Origin: Pseudobdellovibrio sp031428275
Lineage (GTDB): Bacteria; Bdellovibrionota; Bdellovibrionia; Bdellovibrionales; Bdellovibrionaceae
DNA: 64,000 nucleotides
Direction: 5' to 3'
Assembly (NCBI GenBank): GCA_031428275.1
Contig: JANPPC010000007.1
Span: 62,001 to 126,000, forward strand
Shown: in pieces, positions 43,542 to 51,754 of the stretch
How positions within the stretch are numbered: position 1 is the stretch's first letter
How the letters are laid out: each line of letters starts with the position of its first letter
Translations under genes and position numbers: made by a program
Notes under the pieces: model-generated
Databases searched by the model: none
What the model was told of the DNA's origin: nothing
Seen by the model: only the letters and a program-made list of their open reading frames with translations

Positions 43542-45773
43542 TTAATTAACGCCGCCGCTACAGCCGCCGGCCGGACAGTTATTTCCGGTGCCACCTTCAT
43601 TCGTAGCTGGTGGAGTAACCGGTGGCACGGGCGGTGGGCATAATGCAGCCGTCAAAGCTGTTGTACCATTCTCACAAACAACCGGAATTGGAGTAACTGC
43701 GCGTGGGCCACATTGGCATGTTGCAGAATCTTTAAGTTCCATTGTGATATCAGCGCACGGTGCACATGTGCAATTCGGCGGAATACCCACCTTCGGTGCG
43801 CACATCGGAGCTGGCTGAACAGGGGGAACAACCGCTTCAGGAGTCACTGATTTATTCTTTTTACGAAACAAGAGTAATGCAAGTAAACCAGCGCCGCCTG
43901 CTAGTAACCATGGAAATTTCATTTCTTTACATGTGTACGTTGGATCTTTCGTTGTCAGATCATCAGGGTAAGAAGATTCCATGCTGTTCGTTGATGCTTG
44001 AGCCACCTCGGACGGAGCCTTGTTCGTCGCATGACAAAGGCAGTCTTCATTCAAGTCGGCGCGTGATACACCAGGGTACTGACCCGCACACGCCACCGGA
44101 GTTCCGACTCGCTCTTCAACGGGTGGTAAAGCAGGCGGTACAGCCGCAGCTGGCGCACACTTTTCACCTAAACCAACCATCACTTTTGTATCGTTACACT
44201 CACAAACTTTTTTAGGTAACGCGTCTAACTTATTTCTATCGAATGAGCCTCTGTAAGTAGCTGCTGGGTCACAAGCCTTCTTACGCAATTTAAGAATAAA
44301 AAATTCGGTAAATAACCAGCGTCGGTGTAATTGATCACAAGCATCTTTTTGTTGTGGATCAGCCTGCGTCGGATTATTTTTAATGCGTTGTTCGCAAATT
44401 CCGATTGCTGATTCGATTTCACCTTTGAAACCAGACTGAATACCCGAAAGCATTTGCTCTAGCTCTTGGCTCCAAACACCGTCTTTGAATGCTTTTAACA
44501 TGGCCGGCTCTTTAGAGGCTAGAACACCTTCTAAAAATTTTTCGGTCAATAGGTAGTTATCTTTTAATTGATCGTCTTCAATCGCTTGCAACTGCGCTTC
44601 ACGTGGCTTAATACCGACGTACTTCTTATCACCGCCTGGCATATCGGCTAGCTTACCTTTAGTTAATCGGCTTTGGCCATCACAGCTTGTCGTCGCGTTC
44701 GAAAAGTCAGTTGTGTACTTATTGATACAAGCCGGCTGACCACTGCTTGGGTAACCAAAAATGATTGGGTTACAAGCGACGGAATCAGCACCCTTACTTG
44801 AAGAACAGGTGTCGGTTGCTTTTTTTACAAATTCAAAGCCCGACTTAGCCAAATATCCTGCGATGCCCTTATCAACCGAACAAGCCAATGATTTTTTCTT
44901 CTTTGTATTTTCAATTAATTCATAAGTTCCGATGTAACCGGCTACCACACATTGATCGCCGACTTTGCTAGCTTGGTTCGACTGGCTTCCGTCACGCGAA
45001 AACTTTGATTTTTGTGCGTTCGCATCTTGAAAGATCGCGCGGTAGAAATTTTCAATCGCCGCGCCTTGTTTGGCCGCTTCTTTTGCATCAGAATTTAAAA
45101 CCTTTTGCGCCGTGGTATGCATCAAACGCATCGTGACGATAAAAGCTGCGCGCTCTTTCATGCTGAAGCTTTTCCACAACTGCGGTGTCATCGTCGGAAA
45201 ACCCGCAAAACGCGATAGGTCTTTAGACATTTGCGCTGCAGAATCTTTTTTTGTTACACTTAACGAATCACGATATTTGTCAGATTCTTTTCTAAGCTTA
45301 ATGTCACTTGATTCTAATCTAGAAAAAACATCGGCCACGCGTTTAAAATCGTATTCAGATAAAACAACGTTATTAATTTTAGCCCATTTATTTTTTTCAC
45401 CAAAAAATTGCACCGTATTGACTTTGCCATTTTCAACAACTTGCAAAGTGGCAATCGTTGATCCGTCAGTCGCTTTCGCCGAGCCAACTGTTACATCTGG
45501 CATTTGACGATTTTTATTTCTGGCGACAAACTGCTCTAAATCTTTCTGCACGAAATCAGGGTATTCAGCTTTAGTTTTGGCCCAGAATTCGCCTAAGGTG
45601 CTTTTCTTAGTTAAGCCGGCTTCTTGTAAGTAAGCTTTCAATTCTTTTTGAGACATTGCTGTAGCAACGTTTGAGGCTTCTTTGCCAAGAGCGACCGGCG
45701 AAAACGCCATCACCGACCATGCAAGGTGCGCTGCTGTCCAACTAAGACATTTTTGAATCGACTGTATTTTCAT
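43542..45773 (-). CDS. Cys-rich membrane-anchored exported protein, paralogue B
   Basis: A 743-residue homologue of paralogue A, with the same order: signal (VMAFSPVALG|KE), N-terminal domain beginning with EAGLTKKSTLGEFW, Cys block QCVVAGYIGTYEL ... SVACNPIIFGYPSSG ... CINKYTT, Pro-rich stalk, membrane helix FPWLLAGGAGLLALLLF followed by RKKNK, and a 107-residue tail with 10 cysteines and Pro-rich runs. The helix plus basic cluster looks like a sorting-type anchor, except that a long tail follows it. First gene of the operon, 24 bp before paralogue A; GAGG precedes the ATG. Function unknown. Confidence 0.82.
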   Translation of the reverse strand: MKIQSIQKCLSWTAAHLAWSVMAFSPVALGKEASNVATAMSQKELKAYLQEAGLTKKSTLGEFWAKTKAEYPDFVQKDLEQFVARNKNRQMPDVTVGSAKATDGSTIATLQVVENGKVNTVQFFGEKNKWAKINNVVLSEYDFKRVADVFSRLESSDIKLRKESDKYRDSLSVTKKDSAAQMSKDLSRFAGFPTMTPQLWKSFSMKERAAFIVTMRLMHTTAQKVLNSDAKEAAKQGAAIENFYRAIFQDANAQKSKFSRDGSQSNQASKVGDQCVVAGYIGTYELIENTKKKKSLACSVDKGIAGYLAKSGFEFVKKATDTCSSSKGADSVACNPIIFGYPSSGQPACINKYTTDFSNATTSCDGQSRLTKGKLADMPGGDKKYVGIKPREAQLQAIEDDQLKDNYLLTEKFLEGVLASKEPAMLKAFKDGVWSQELEQMLSGIQSGFKGEIESAIGICEQRIKNNPTQADPQQKDACDQLHRRWLFTEFFILKLRKKACDPAATYRGSFDRNKLDALPKKVCECNDTKVMVGLGEKCAPAAAVPPALPPVEERVGTPVACAGQYPGVSRADLNEDCLCHATNKAPSEVAQASTNSMESSYPDDLTTKDPTYTCKEMKFPWLLAGGAGLLALLLFRKKNKSVTPEAVVPPVQPAPMCAPKVGIPPNCTCAPCADITMELKDSATCQCGPRAVTPIPVVCENGTTALTAALCPPPVPPVTPPATNEGGTGNNCPAGGCSGGVN

Positions 45774-45920
45774 CCCAAACCTCTTTAAATACTGATATTT
45801 CCCGGATTAATCTCAAAATTTATCACATTATCTTTTCGGTACATTTAAGGCTCAACTTAAATCATTATGTTACGTTTTATACTGATACAGACCTTGGTAT
45901 TTAAATAACGACTAAGGTCG

Positions 45921-46421
45921 CTATTTTTTACCGTTACGACGGTCTGATAATTCATCACGATCAGCCCCACGTCGGTCATCATTTTGCTGTGTTGAAGTCC
46001 ATTTGGCGCGGCGATCCAGGTACGGAAATCTAAAATAGGCCGCAATAACTAAAATTCCCAAAGTACAAACAATGGCTAAAACTGAAAATACTTTTAGAAA
46101 AATTGGATCAATTGAATTGGTGTCGGCTTGATAAAGCCTAAAGGCATTGATTGCTAAAACTAAACACAAGGTCACAATGGCTAATGTCCAAGTTAACTTA
46201 TGCGGGCGAAAAAGCAAAATACCTGTAATGAACAAAAGCCCTAACCACAGCCAGTCTGCGGTCGGTATCGATTGTAAAAACGGAATCATCACTCCCATGT
46301 CATGCCAATTGCTAACACCCGATCCAGCGAAGCTAATCAGAATATTTCCGATCGGTGCAAGCAAAAATAAAATGGCCAGTAAATAAACGCCGGTGGGTTT
46401 CTTAAGAGCTGTCTCAGTCAT
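45921..46421 (-). CDS. four-helix inner membrane protein
   Basis: A 166-residue protein with four predicted membrane helices (GVYLLAILFLLAPIGNILI, WLWLGLLFITGILLF, LTWTLAIVTLCLVLAINAF and VLAIVCTLGILVIAAYF) and a highly charged C-terminal tail (RRGADRDELSDRRNGKK) that should be cytoplasmic. The family is not recognised. It begins with a ribosome site GGAGACATC, is preceded by 78 bp after the L,D-transpeptidase stop, and is followed by 147 bp before the Cys-rich operon. Confidence 0.7.
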   Translation of the reverse strand: MTETALKKPTGVYLLAILFLLAPIGNILISFAGSGVSNWHDMGVMIPFLQSIPTADWLWLGLLFITGILLFRPHKLTWTLAIVTLCLVLAINAFRLYQADTNSIDPIFLKVFSVLAIVCTLGILVIAAYFRFPYLDRRAKWTSTQQNDDRRGADRDELSDRRNGKK

Positions 46422-46499
46422 GATGTCTCCTCAACCTCTTCAGTCTAAAAGACTTCTGCCGGAATGACTACAAGACGTCGGCCTTAGGTCTAGCTTTCG

Positions 46500-47117
46500 C
46501 TATTGAGATAGAGAACAAATTTCTAATGGGATTTTGGTTTCAACCAGATCAAAGATTTCGCTCATCTCTTGGTTTGTCACAGCTATACAGCCTTGTGTCC
46601 AATCGCGGTAGCCGTGTAGGTTTTTAACCAGCTCGGGTACTAAGCCATCAACCGGGCGGCTCGGAAACCCGTGAATTAAAATATCACTTCCCGGATCTAA
46701 GCCTTTGCCTGCAGCATACTGCAAATCAAGCTTGTTCGGGTAAGACACTTGTAAGGCTAAATAGTAAGAAGTCTGTGTTTTCTTAAGGTTAATTTCATAA
46801 AGACCTTCAGGTGTTCGCCCGTCTCCACGGCGTTCTTTTGCACCGTCTTTGTAGCCAAAGCCAAACGATACTGAGTATTCTTTCAATAAACGGCCTTCGC
46901 TTAGCAAATAAAGCTTCTTACGCGATTTAGACACAACAATACGGTCGGCCTTGACTTGTTTCCCAGAAGAATCTTCCGTCCATAGCTGCGCAGAATCAAT
47001 AAGCTCCATACGACTGCAATACGGGGTCTCTGGTATTTGTTTAGAAGCATAGGCTTTGTTGACCAACAAGGCAGATCCGACTAAGGCCACTAAAAATAAA
47101 GAGATGAGACTGTTCAT
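46500..47117 (-). CDS. L,D-transpeptidase (YkuD family)
   Basis: A periplasmic YkuD-fold enzyme. The signal peptide (ALVGSALLVNKAYA|SK) is followed by the catalytic domain (about 58-200) with ILIHGFPSRP (H149) and DWTQGCIAV (nucleophile C177), and the strands VSKSRKKLYLLSEGRLLKEY and GDGRTPEGLYEI typical of the YafK-like branch. The SxGCxR box is changed to TQGCIAV, as in that branch. These enzymes form 3-3 peptide cross-links or attach groups to peptidoglycan; bdellovibrios use several to reshape prey walls, so the target could be self or prey. Confidence 0.9.
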   Translation of the reverse strand: MNSLISLFLVALVGSALLVNKAYASKQIPETPYCSRMELIDSAQLWTEDSSGKQVKADRIVVSKSRKKLYLLSEGRLLKEYSVSFGFGYKDGAKERRGDGRTPEGLYEINLKKTQTSYYLALQVSYPNKLDLQYAAGKGLDPGSDILIHGFPSRPVDGLVPELVKNLHGYRDWTQGCIAVTNQEMSEIFDLVETKIPLEICSLSQ

Positions 47118-47186
47118 TGAGGTTAAAATAGCACAATTTTGTAGAGTCTTTAGAGCTAGAAGTTCGATCTTGAAAAATATTTAAAT

Positions 47187-47205
47187 GCGTCTAAAGTTTA
47201 GACGC
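47187..47205. promoter_or_regulatory. 19-bp palindrome upstream of the MscS gene
   Basis: GCGTCTAAA and TTTAGACGC are exact inverted repeats around a single G, 41 bp before the mscS-type start codon and in the divergent region shared with the L,D-transpeptidase gene. TTTAT follows on the plus strand, so either an operator or a small hairpin is possible. Confidence 0.5.
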
Positions 47206-47246
47206 TTTATCTATACTTAGAATTAACTTAAAGGATTAAACCCCGT

Positions 47247-48281
47247 ATGAACGACCGACTGATTCAAACTCAAAGACTTTACCAAATCATTGACTTAGAA
47301 ACCTTCATTTTGCTGTCGGTTCTAGGCATTACCGCTTTTTTATTTTACCGCTTTTTTCTAAAAACAGTTTCGAACGAACGCCATTCAAATTTAACGAATC
47401 ACTTCAAAAAATTGCTTCGCTACTTTATTACCATGTCGGTTTTGTACGGAGTTTACTTTATTGTATCGCAGTGGTCGGTTGATTCTGATTATGCGCGCCG
47501 AAGCTTACCTTATTTAGCGATTGTAACCTATGTCGCGGGCGCGATATTTTTTGTACGCACATGTCGCTTACTGGTGCTGCAGTATTTATTTTTAGGCTCG
47601 ATGCGTTTGGGAGTTCCTTCTTTGCTGGTTAATATTTTTTCATTGGTGCTTTCGATACTGATCGCATTTTGGTCTGTCAGCATCATTTTTGGGGTTCAGC
47701 TAACGCCGCTACTGGCGACTTCGGCTGCTTTTTCGATTATTCTGGGTCTAGCCTTACAAGATACGCTGGGTAATTTGTTCGCCGGAATTTCATTGCAGAT
47801 CGATAAAACTTTTGAAATCGGTGACTGGCTAGAAATTATGAACGGCAACATCAAAATCGTAGGCCAAGTGAAAGAGCTGACCTGGCGTTCGACGATGTTA
47901 GTTGGCTTTACCGACGAACTGATTACCCTGCCTAATAAACTGGTGGCTCAGTCACAAGTATCTAACTTTTCTCCGGAAGGTCAGCCGATCGTTCGCAGCC
48001 AAGTCTTTAAAGTTCCGTTCGGTACCGATATAAAATTGACGGTCGATTTATTAGAGCGTGCGGCCAGTCAAATTTCTGATGTTCGCGGCATCCCGGCCCC
48101 GTTTGCGTACGTTCAAGAAACGAACGACTACGGCTACACGATTAAGCTTATTTACTTTATAGAGAATTATGGGCGTCAGTTCGTTATCGCTGATAAAGTT
48201 TTTAAAATTGCCTTTGAGCTCATGGAAAAAAATAATATTCATATAGCGCGCCCTTCGCTAAACATTCGAAAGGTAGAGTAA
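47247..48281 (+). CDS. MscS family mechanosensitive channel
   Basis: A membrane channel of the MscS family, protecting against osmotic downshift. About four to five helices in the first 170 residues end in a pore-like helix (AAFSIILGLALQDTLGNLFAG), followed by the MscS beta domain (GDWLEIMNGNIKIVGQVKELTWRSTML) with LPNKLVAQSQVSNFS, and a C-terminal alpha/beta part. Length is 344 residues. AAAGGA stands 9 bases before the ATG. It is followed two bases later by ttcA. Confidence 0.92.
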   Translation: MNDRLIQTQRLYQIIDLETFILLSVLGITAFLFYRFFLKTVSNERHSNLTNHFKKLLRYFITMSVLYGVYFIVSQWSVDSDYARRSLPYLAIVTYVAGAIFFVRTCRLLVLQYLFLGSMRLGVPSLLVNIFSLVLSILIAFWSVSIIFGVQLTPLLATSAAFSIILGLALQDTLGNLFAGISLQIDKTFEIGDWLEIMNGNIKIVGQVKELTWRSTMLVGFTDELITLPNKLVAQSQVSNFSPEGQPIVRSQVFKVPFGTDIKLTVDLLERAASQISDVRGIPAPFAYVQETNDYGYTIKLIYFIENYGRQFVIADKVFKIAFELMEKNNIHIARPSLNIRKVE

Positions 48282-48283
48282 TT

Positions 48284-49063
48284 ATGTTACTTTTAAAAAA
48301 AGTTAATCGCGAACACCCGCTTGCGGTCAAAATTCGAAAACAAATTACGCAAGCCTTGGCAGAATTTAATATGATCGCCGAAGGCGATAAAGTGATGATC
48401 TGTGTTTCGGGCGGCAAAGACTCTTCGATTTTATCGATTTTGCTAGAAGAAATTCGCAAGCGTGCTGAGCTAAATTTCACGATTGAATCCGTTATCTTAG
48501 ACCAAAAACAGCCCGGCTTTCAGATCGACGAATTCAAAGCCTGGTTTGAACTTGAAGGTTTAAAGCTTAGCGTCATCGAAAAAGACACTTACTCGATTGT
48601 GACCGACAAAGTGAAAGACGGAGTTTACTGTTCACTTTGTTCAAAGCTACGCCGCGCAATTTTATACGACCATGCTTTTGCGCAAGGTTTCAATAAGATG
48701 GCATTAGGCCACCATCGTGATGATGTCATTGAGACCACTTTATTAAACTTATTCTATATTGGTCAGCTTTCGACGATGCCTGCAAAATTACGATCAGACG
48801 ATGATCGTAATACGGTCATTCGCCCTATGGTTTTTGTGGCTGAAAAAGACCTGATTACCCTTGCGGCCGACTGGGGATTTCCGGTTATTCCGTGTAACCT
48901 TTGCGGATCACAAGAAGGCATGAAACGCAAAAAAATGAAAAAGCTTATTAAAGACCTAGAAAATGATATTCCCAACTTAGGTGCTTCGTTTACAAACGCT
49001 TTACAAAATGCGAAGCCAAGCCATTTGCTCGATCAAAAACTTTTTAACTTCAAGGACCTCTAA
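48284..49063 (+). CDS. ttcA: tRNA 2-thiocytidine(32) synthetase TtcA
   Basis: TtcA adds sulfur to C32 of certain tRNAs using ATP and a [4Fe-4S] cluster. The PP-loop SGGKDS occupies residues 42-47; two CxxC pairs, C116/C119 (YCSLCSKLRR) and C204/C207 (IPCNLCGSQEGMKR), match the cluster ligands and catalytic cysteine. The block ALGHHRDDVIETTLLNLFY is diagnostic of TtcA against TilS. It overlaps the aldehyde dehydrogenase start by one base (TAATG), so the two are translated together. Confidence 0.95.
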   Translation: MLLLKKVNREHPLAVKIRKQITQALAEFNMIAEGDKVMICVSGGKDSSILSILLEEIRKRAELNFTIESVILDQKQPGFQIDEFKAWFELEGLKLSVIEKDTYSIVTDKVKDGVYCSLCSKLRRAILYDHAFAQGFNKMALGHHRDDVIETTLLNLFYIGQLSTMPAKLRSDDDRNTVIRPMVFVAEKDLITLAADWGFPVIPCNLCGSQEGMKRKKMKKLIKDLENDIPNLGASFTNALQNAKPSHLLDQKLFNFKDL

Positions 49064-50373
49064 TGGACGCAACTATTTTTGCAGCGCTAAATACGAAAGC
49101 CATTTCTTGGCGCCACGACGAAGCTAAACATCGCATCGATAGATTACAGAAAATTAAAAATTGGATCATTCAAAACGACGCAGAAATCAAAACCGCTTTG
49201 TTTAAAGATTTTCAAAAGCCGTCTTTTGAAACAAGTTTAAGTGAGATTTTTCCGACTCTTACTGAAATTAAATTCACCACTGCAAATTTAAAGCGCTGGA
49301 TGAAAAATAATTATGTTACGACTCCGGTTTCTTTATTGGGTCACAAAAGCTGGGTTCGCTACGAAAATAAGGGTGTGGTTTTAGTTATTGCTCCTTGGAA
49401 TTACCCGTTTCAATTGGCCCTGATTCCATTGGTGACCGCACTTGCGGCTGGCAATACGGTTGTGCTTAAACCTTCTGAGTTAACCTTGCACACCGCCGAA
49501 CTATTAAAAAGATTTGCCGCCGAATGCTTCACAAGTGACGAGGTCACCGTCGAACTAGGCGCAAAAGAAAAAACCGAAGAACTTTTAACATACAATTTTG
49601 ATCACGTTTTCTTCACTGGTTCAACCGCCGTAGGAAAAGTAATTGCCAAAGCATGCGCGGACCGCTTAATTCCGATGACCCTTGAACTGGGTGGAAAATC
49701 TCCGACGATTATCGATGAAACGGCTGACTTAGAAATGGCCTCCGAGAAAATATTTTGGGGTAAATTTTTAAATCGAGGTCAAACTTGTGTGGCGCCCGAT
49801 TATATCGTCGCCCATAAAAGTATTGCACTAGAATTAACTAGAAAGCTACAAAGCCTGGCTGTAAAACATCAAAACGACGAGCGCGGAGAAATCATTAGCC
49901 CGCGCCACGCTGAACGTTTACAGGCGATGACGGCGGGTACTCCGTCATCGGTTTTGAATGTGGTTTCCAACCCCAGCGACGAAACAACGTTGATGCGCGA
50001 AGAAATTTTTGGGCCGGTACTTCCCATTTTAACTTATCAAAATCTATCTGATTTAACGGCTCTTGTGCGAAAACACGAAAAACCCTTAGCGCTTTATATC
50101 TTTTCAAAAAATAAAAAATTCATCGACGACGTTTTAGCTGAATTGCCCTCGGGCGGAGTTGGCATTAATGCCGTCTTACTTCATTTAGCCAATCATCATC
50201 TACCCTTCGGCGGCATCGGCACAAGCGGGCAAGGCCGCTACCACGGTCACTATGGTTTTTTAGAACTTAGCCATCAACGCGCGGTTATAAAACATAACTA
50301 TTTCGGTTGGTTGAGAATACTTATGCAGCCACCGTATCTTCCATGGAAGAAAAAATTGATTAAGTATTTATAA
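49063..50373 (+). CDS. aldehyde dehydrogenase (class 3/fatty or coniferyl aldehyde type)
   Basis: An NAD(P)-dependent aldehyde dehydrogenase of 436 residues, the short class typical of fatty-aldehyde and coniferyl-aldehyde enzymes. Catalytic C242 (NRGQTCVAPDY) and E208 (TLELGGKSP) are present, with the cofactor motif FTGSTAVGK. The C-terminus is hydrophobic and basic (FGWLRILMQPPYLPWKKKLIKYL), as in membrane-associated class 3 enzymes. The physiological aldehyde is not known. Coupled to ttcA by a one-base overlap. Confidence 0.92.
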   Translation: MDATIFAALNTKAISWRHDEAKHRIDRLQKIKNWIIQNDAEIKTALFKDFQKPSFETSLSEIFPTLTEIKFTTANLKRWMKNNYVTTPVSLLGHKSWVRYENKGVVLVIAPWNYPFQLALIPLVTALAAGNTVVLKPSELTLHTAELLKRFAAECFTSDEVTVELGAKEKTEELLTYNFDHVFFTGSTAVGKVIAKACADRLIPMTLELGGKSPTIIDETADLEMASEKIFWGKFLNRGQTCVAPDYIVAHKSIALELTRKLQSLAVKHQNDERGEIISPRHAERLQAMTAGTPSSVLNVVSNPSDETTLMREEIFGPVLPILTYQNLSDLTALVRKHEKPLALYIFSKNKKFIDDVLAELPSGGVGINAVLLHLANHHLPFGGIGTSGQGRYHGHYGFLELSHQRAVIKHNYFGWLRILMQPPYLPWKKKLIKYL

Positions 50374-50431
50374 ATTGTCAATCGTCCCAGCCGCCAGGTA
50401 ATGAGAGCCTCTTGGGCGGGCGTGATTTTAA

Positions 50432-50445
50432 AACCTGGACAGGTT
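50432..50445. repeat. 14-bp palindrome upstream of the secreted Fic gene
   Basis: AACCTG-GA-CAGGTT lies 120 bp before the Fic gene and 58 bp after the aldehyde dehydrogenase stop. It may be an operator; nothing more can be said. Confidence 0.4.
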
Positions 50446-50565
50446 ATTTAAATCTGACAAAACATTAGCCAAGTTCTATGACAAAAAACGTCTGATGCTA
50501 AATGATAGCCGTCAAATGCGCCTTATTAACGCTGGACTGGAATACTTTTAGCTAAGTAGTCTGTT

Positions 50566-51747
50566 ATGAAAACAAATTACTTTTTAGCAGTAGCCGGATT
50601 TTTGACTTTACTGAGTTCAAGTGTCTCATTTGGATTCACAAATACTTGCGCATTAAAAGACCAGCCTCTACGCGCTCAAGGCCTATCCGAATATGCAGTT
50701 TGGGCCTACCAACAAAAACTCATTCAAGAGTGCGCCGTTTACCAAAAATATATCGCGGTAAGAGCAAAGGCCGAGACCTTCTCACTTAATCTTGAACAAA
50801 TCACATTGTATCAGGCGCTACGTTACATCGATCGTTCCAGTTTAGTAACCGCGGCACAGCAGAACATGCCCGTCGAACTGATTTACCAAAAATCAAAAAT
50901 TGATGCCGCCAAGGCTATTCCTTACCGATCGTCATTGGTATGGAATAACTGGGTTCGCGGGGTCAAACAACTGGAATCAGCGATGGCTGATATAAAAGCA
51001 GGCGTTCAAATTGACCTGCCTTATCTAGAAAAGATTCACATTGGATTTTTTTACGAAGATGAGTCCGGAGAATTCGGTGACGTTAATAAACCCGGCACGC
51101 TCAAGACCTTCAGCACAGGAATTGTTTCTTGGCCAATTTCTACGGCTGTCGAGGCGCAAAAAAATATCAACGACGTGAAAATCATTAATGCTACTTACGA
51201 CCACCTAGGCCTAACGCCAACTAAAGCAATGACGGGGCAAGACGTTTCGATCAACCGCTTAGTAGATGTTCGGGACATGACACTATTTCCCGGAAACCCT
51301 AAGGTTAATGAAACACATCTTAAATTATTAACAGGCTTTTTGAATACAATGCTTGCTCAAGCACGAGCCGGACAACACATGGTTTGGAAAGACCGACTAT
51401 TTACTCCGACTGAACTAGCGTACTTTATTCAACAATACATCGTGCAAATTCATGCCTTTTACGATGGAAACGGACGAACCAGTCGTTTTTGGCAAGATAC
51501 TATTTTAGCCTTATTTGACATGCCCTACGGTGCCTCAGGAGATTTAACGACTAACGATATGTTAATGTCAAATCTTGATAATTACCAACTTGGTTTATCA
51601 AAATCCTATCATCAATTAGGTGAACTCGATAACTGTTTAACCGAAGAGTATCCCCGTATATTTTCTTGGAAACGAAAAAATATTCGTCCAGCCGATGCCG
51701 ATCAAAGTAAATTCAGTTACAACTGCCGAATTTTAAAAGCGAACTAA
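50566..51747 (+). CDS. exported Fic domain protein
   Basis: Fic enzymes transfer AMP or other nucleotide parts onto protein hydroxyls. The core motif HAFYDGNGRTSR spans residues 296-307; compared with the canonical HPFxxGNGRxxR only the proline is replaced by alanine, and the catalytic His296, Asp300, Asn302 and both arginines are kept. A signal peptide (LTLLSSSVSFG|FT) indicates export, unusual for Fic proteins. No [S/T]xxxE[G/N] inhibitory motif is visible in the chain, so it may be constitutively active. The N-terminal 200 residues are unassigned. AMPylation of a periplasmic or prey target is inferred. Confidence 0.85.
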   Translation: MKTNYFLAVAGFLTLLSSSVSFGFTNTCALKDQPLRAQGLSEYAVWAYQQKLIQECAVYQKYIAVRAKAETFSLNLEQITLYQALRYIDRSSLVTAAQQNMPVELIYQKSKIDAAKAIPYRSSLVWNNWVRGVKQLESAMADIKAGVQIDLPYLEKIHIGFFYEDESGEFGDVNKPGTLKTFSTGIVSWPISTAVEAQKNINDVKIINATYDHLGLTPTKAMTGQDVSINRLVDVRDMTLFPGNPKVNETHLKLLTGFLNTMLAQARAGQHMVWKDRLFTPTELAYFIQQYIVQIHAFYDGNGRTSRFWQDTILALFDMPYGASGDLTTNDMLMSNLDNYQLGLSKSYHQLGELDNCLTEEYPRIFSWKRKNIRPADADQSKFSYNCRILKAN

Positions 51748-51754
51748 GCTTATA

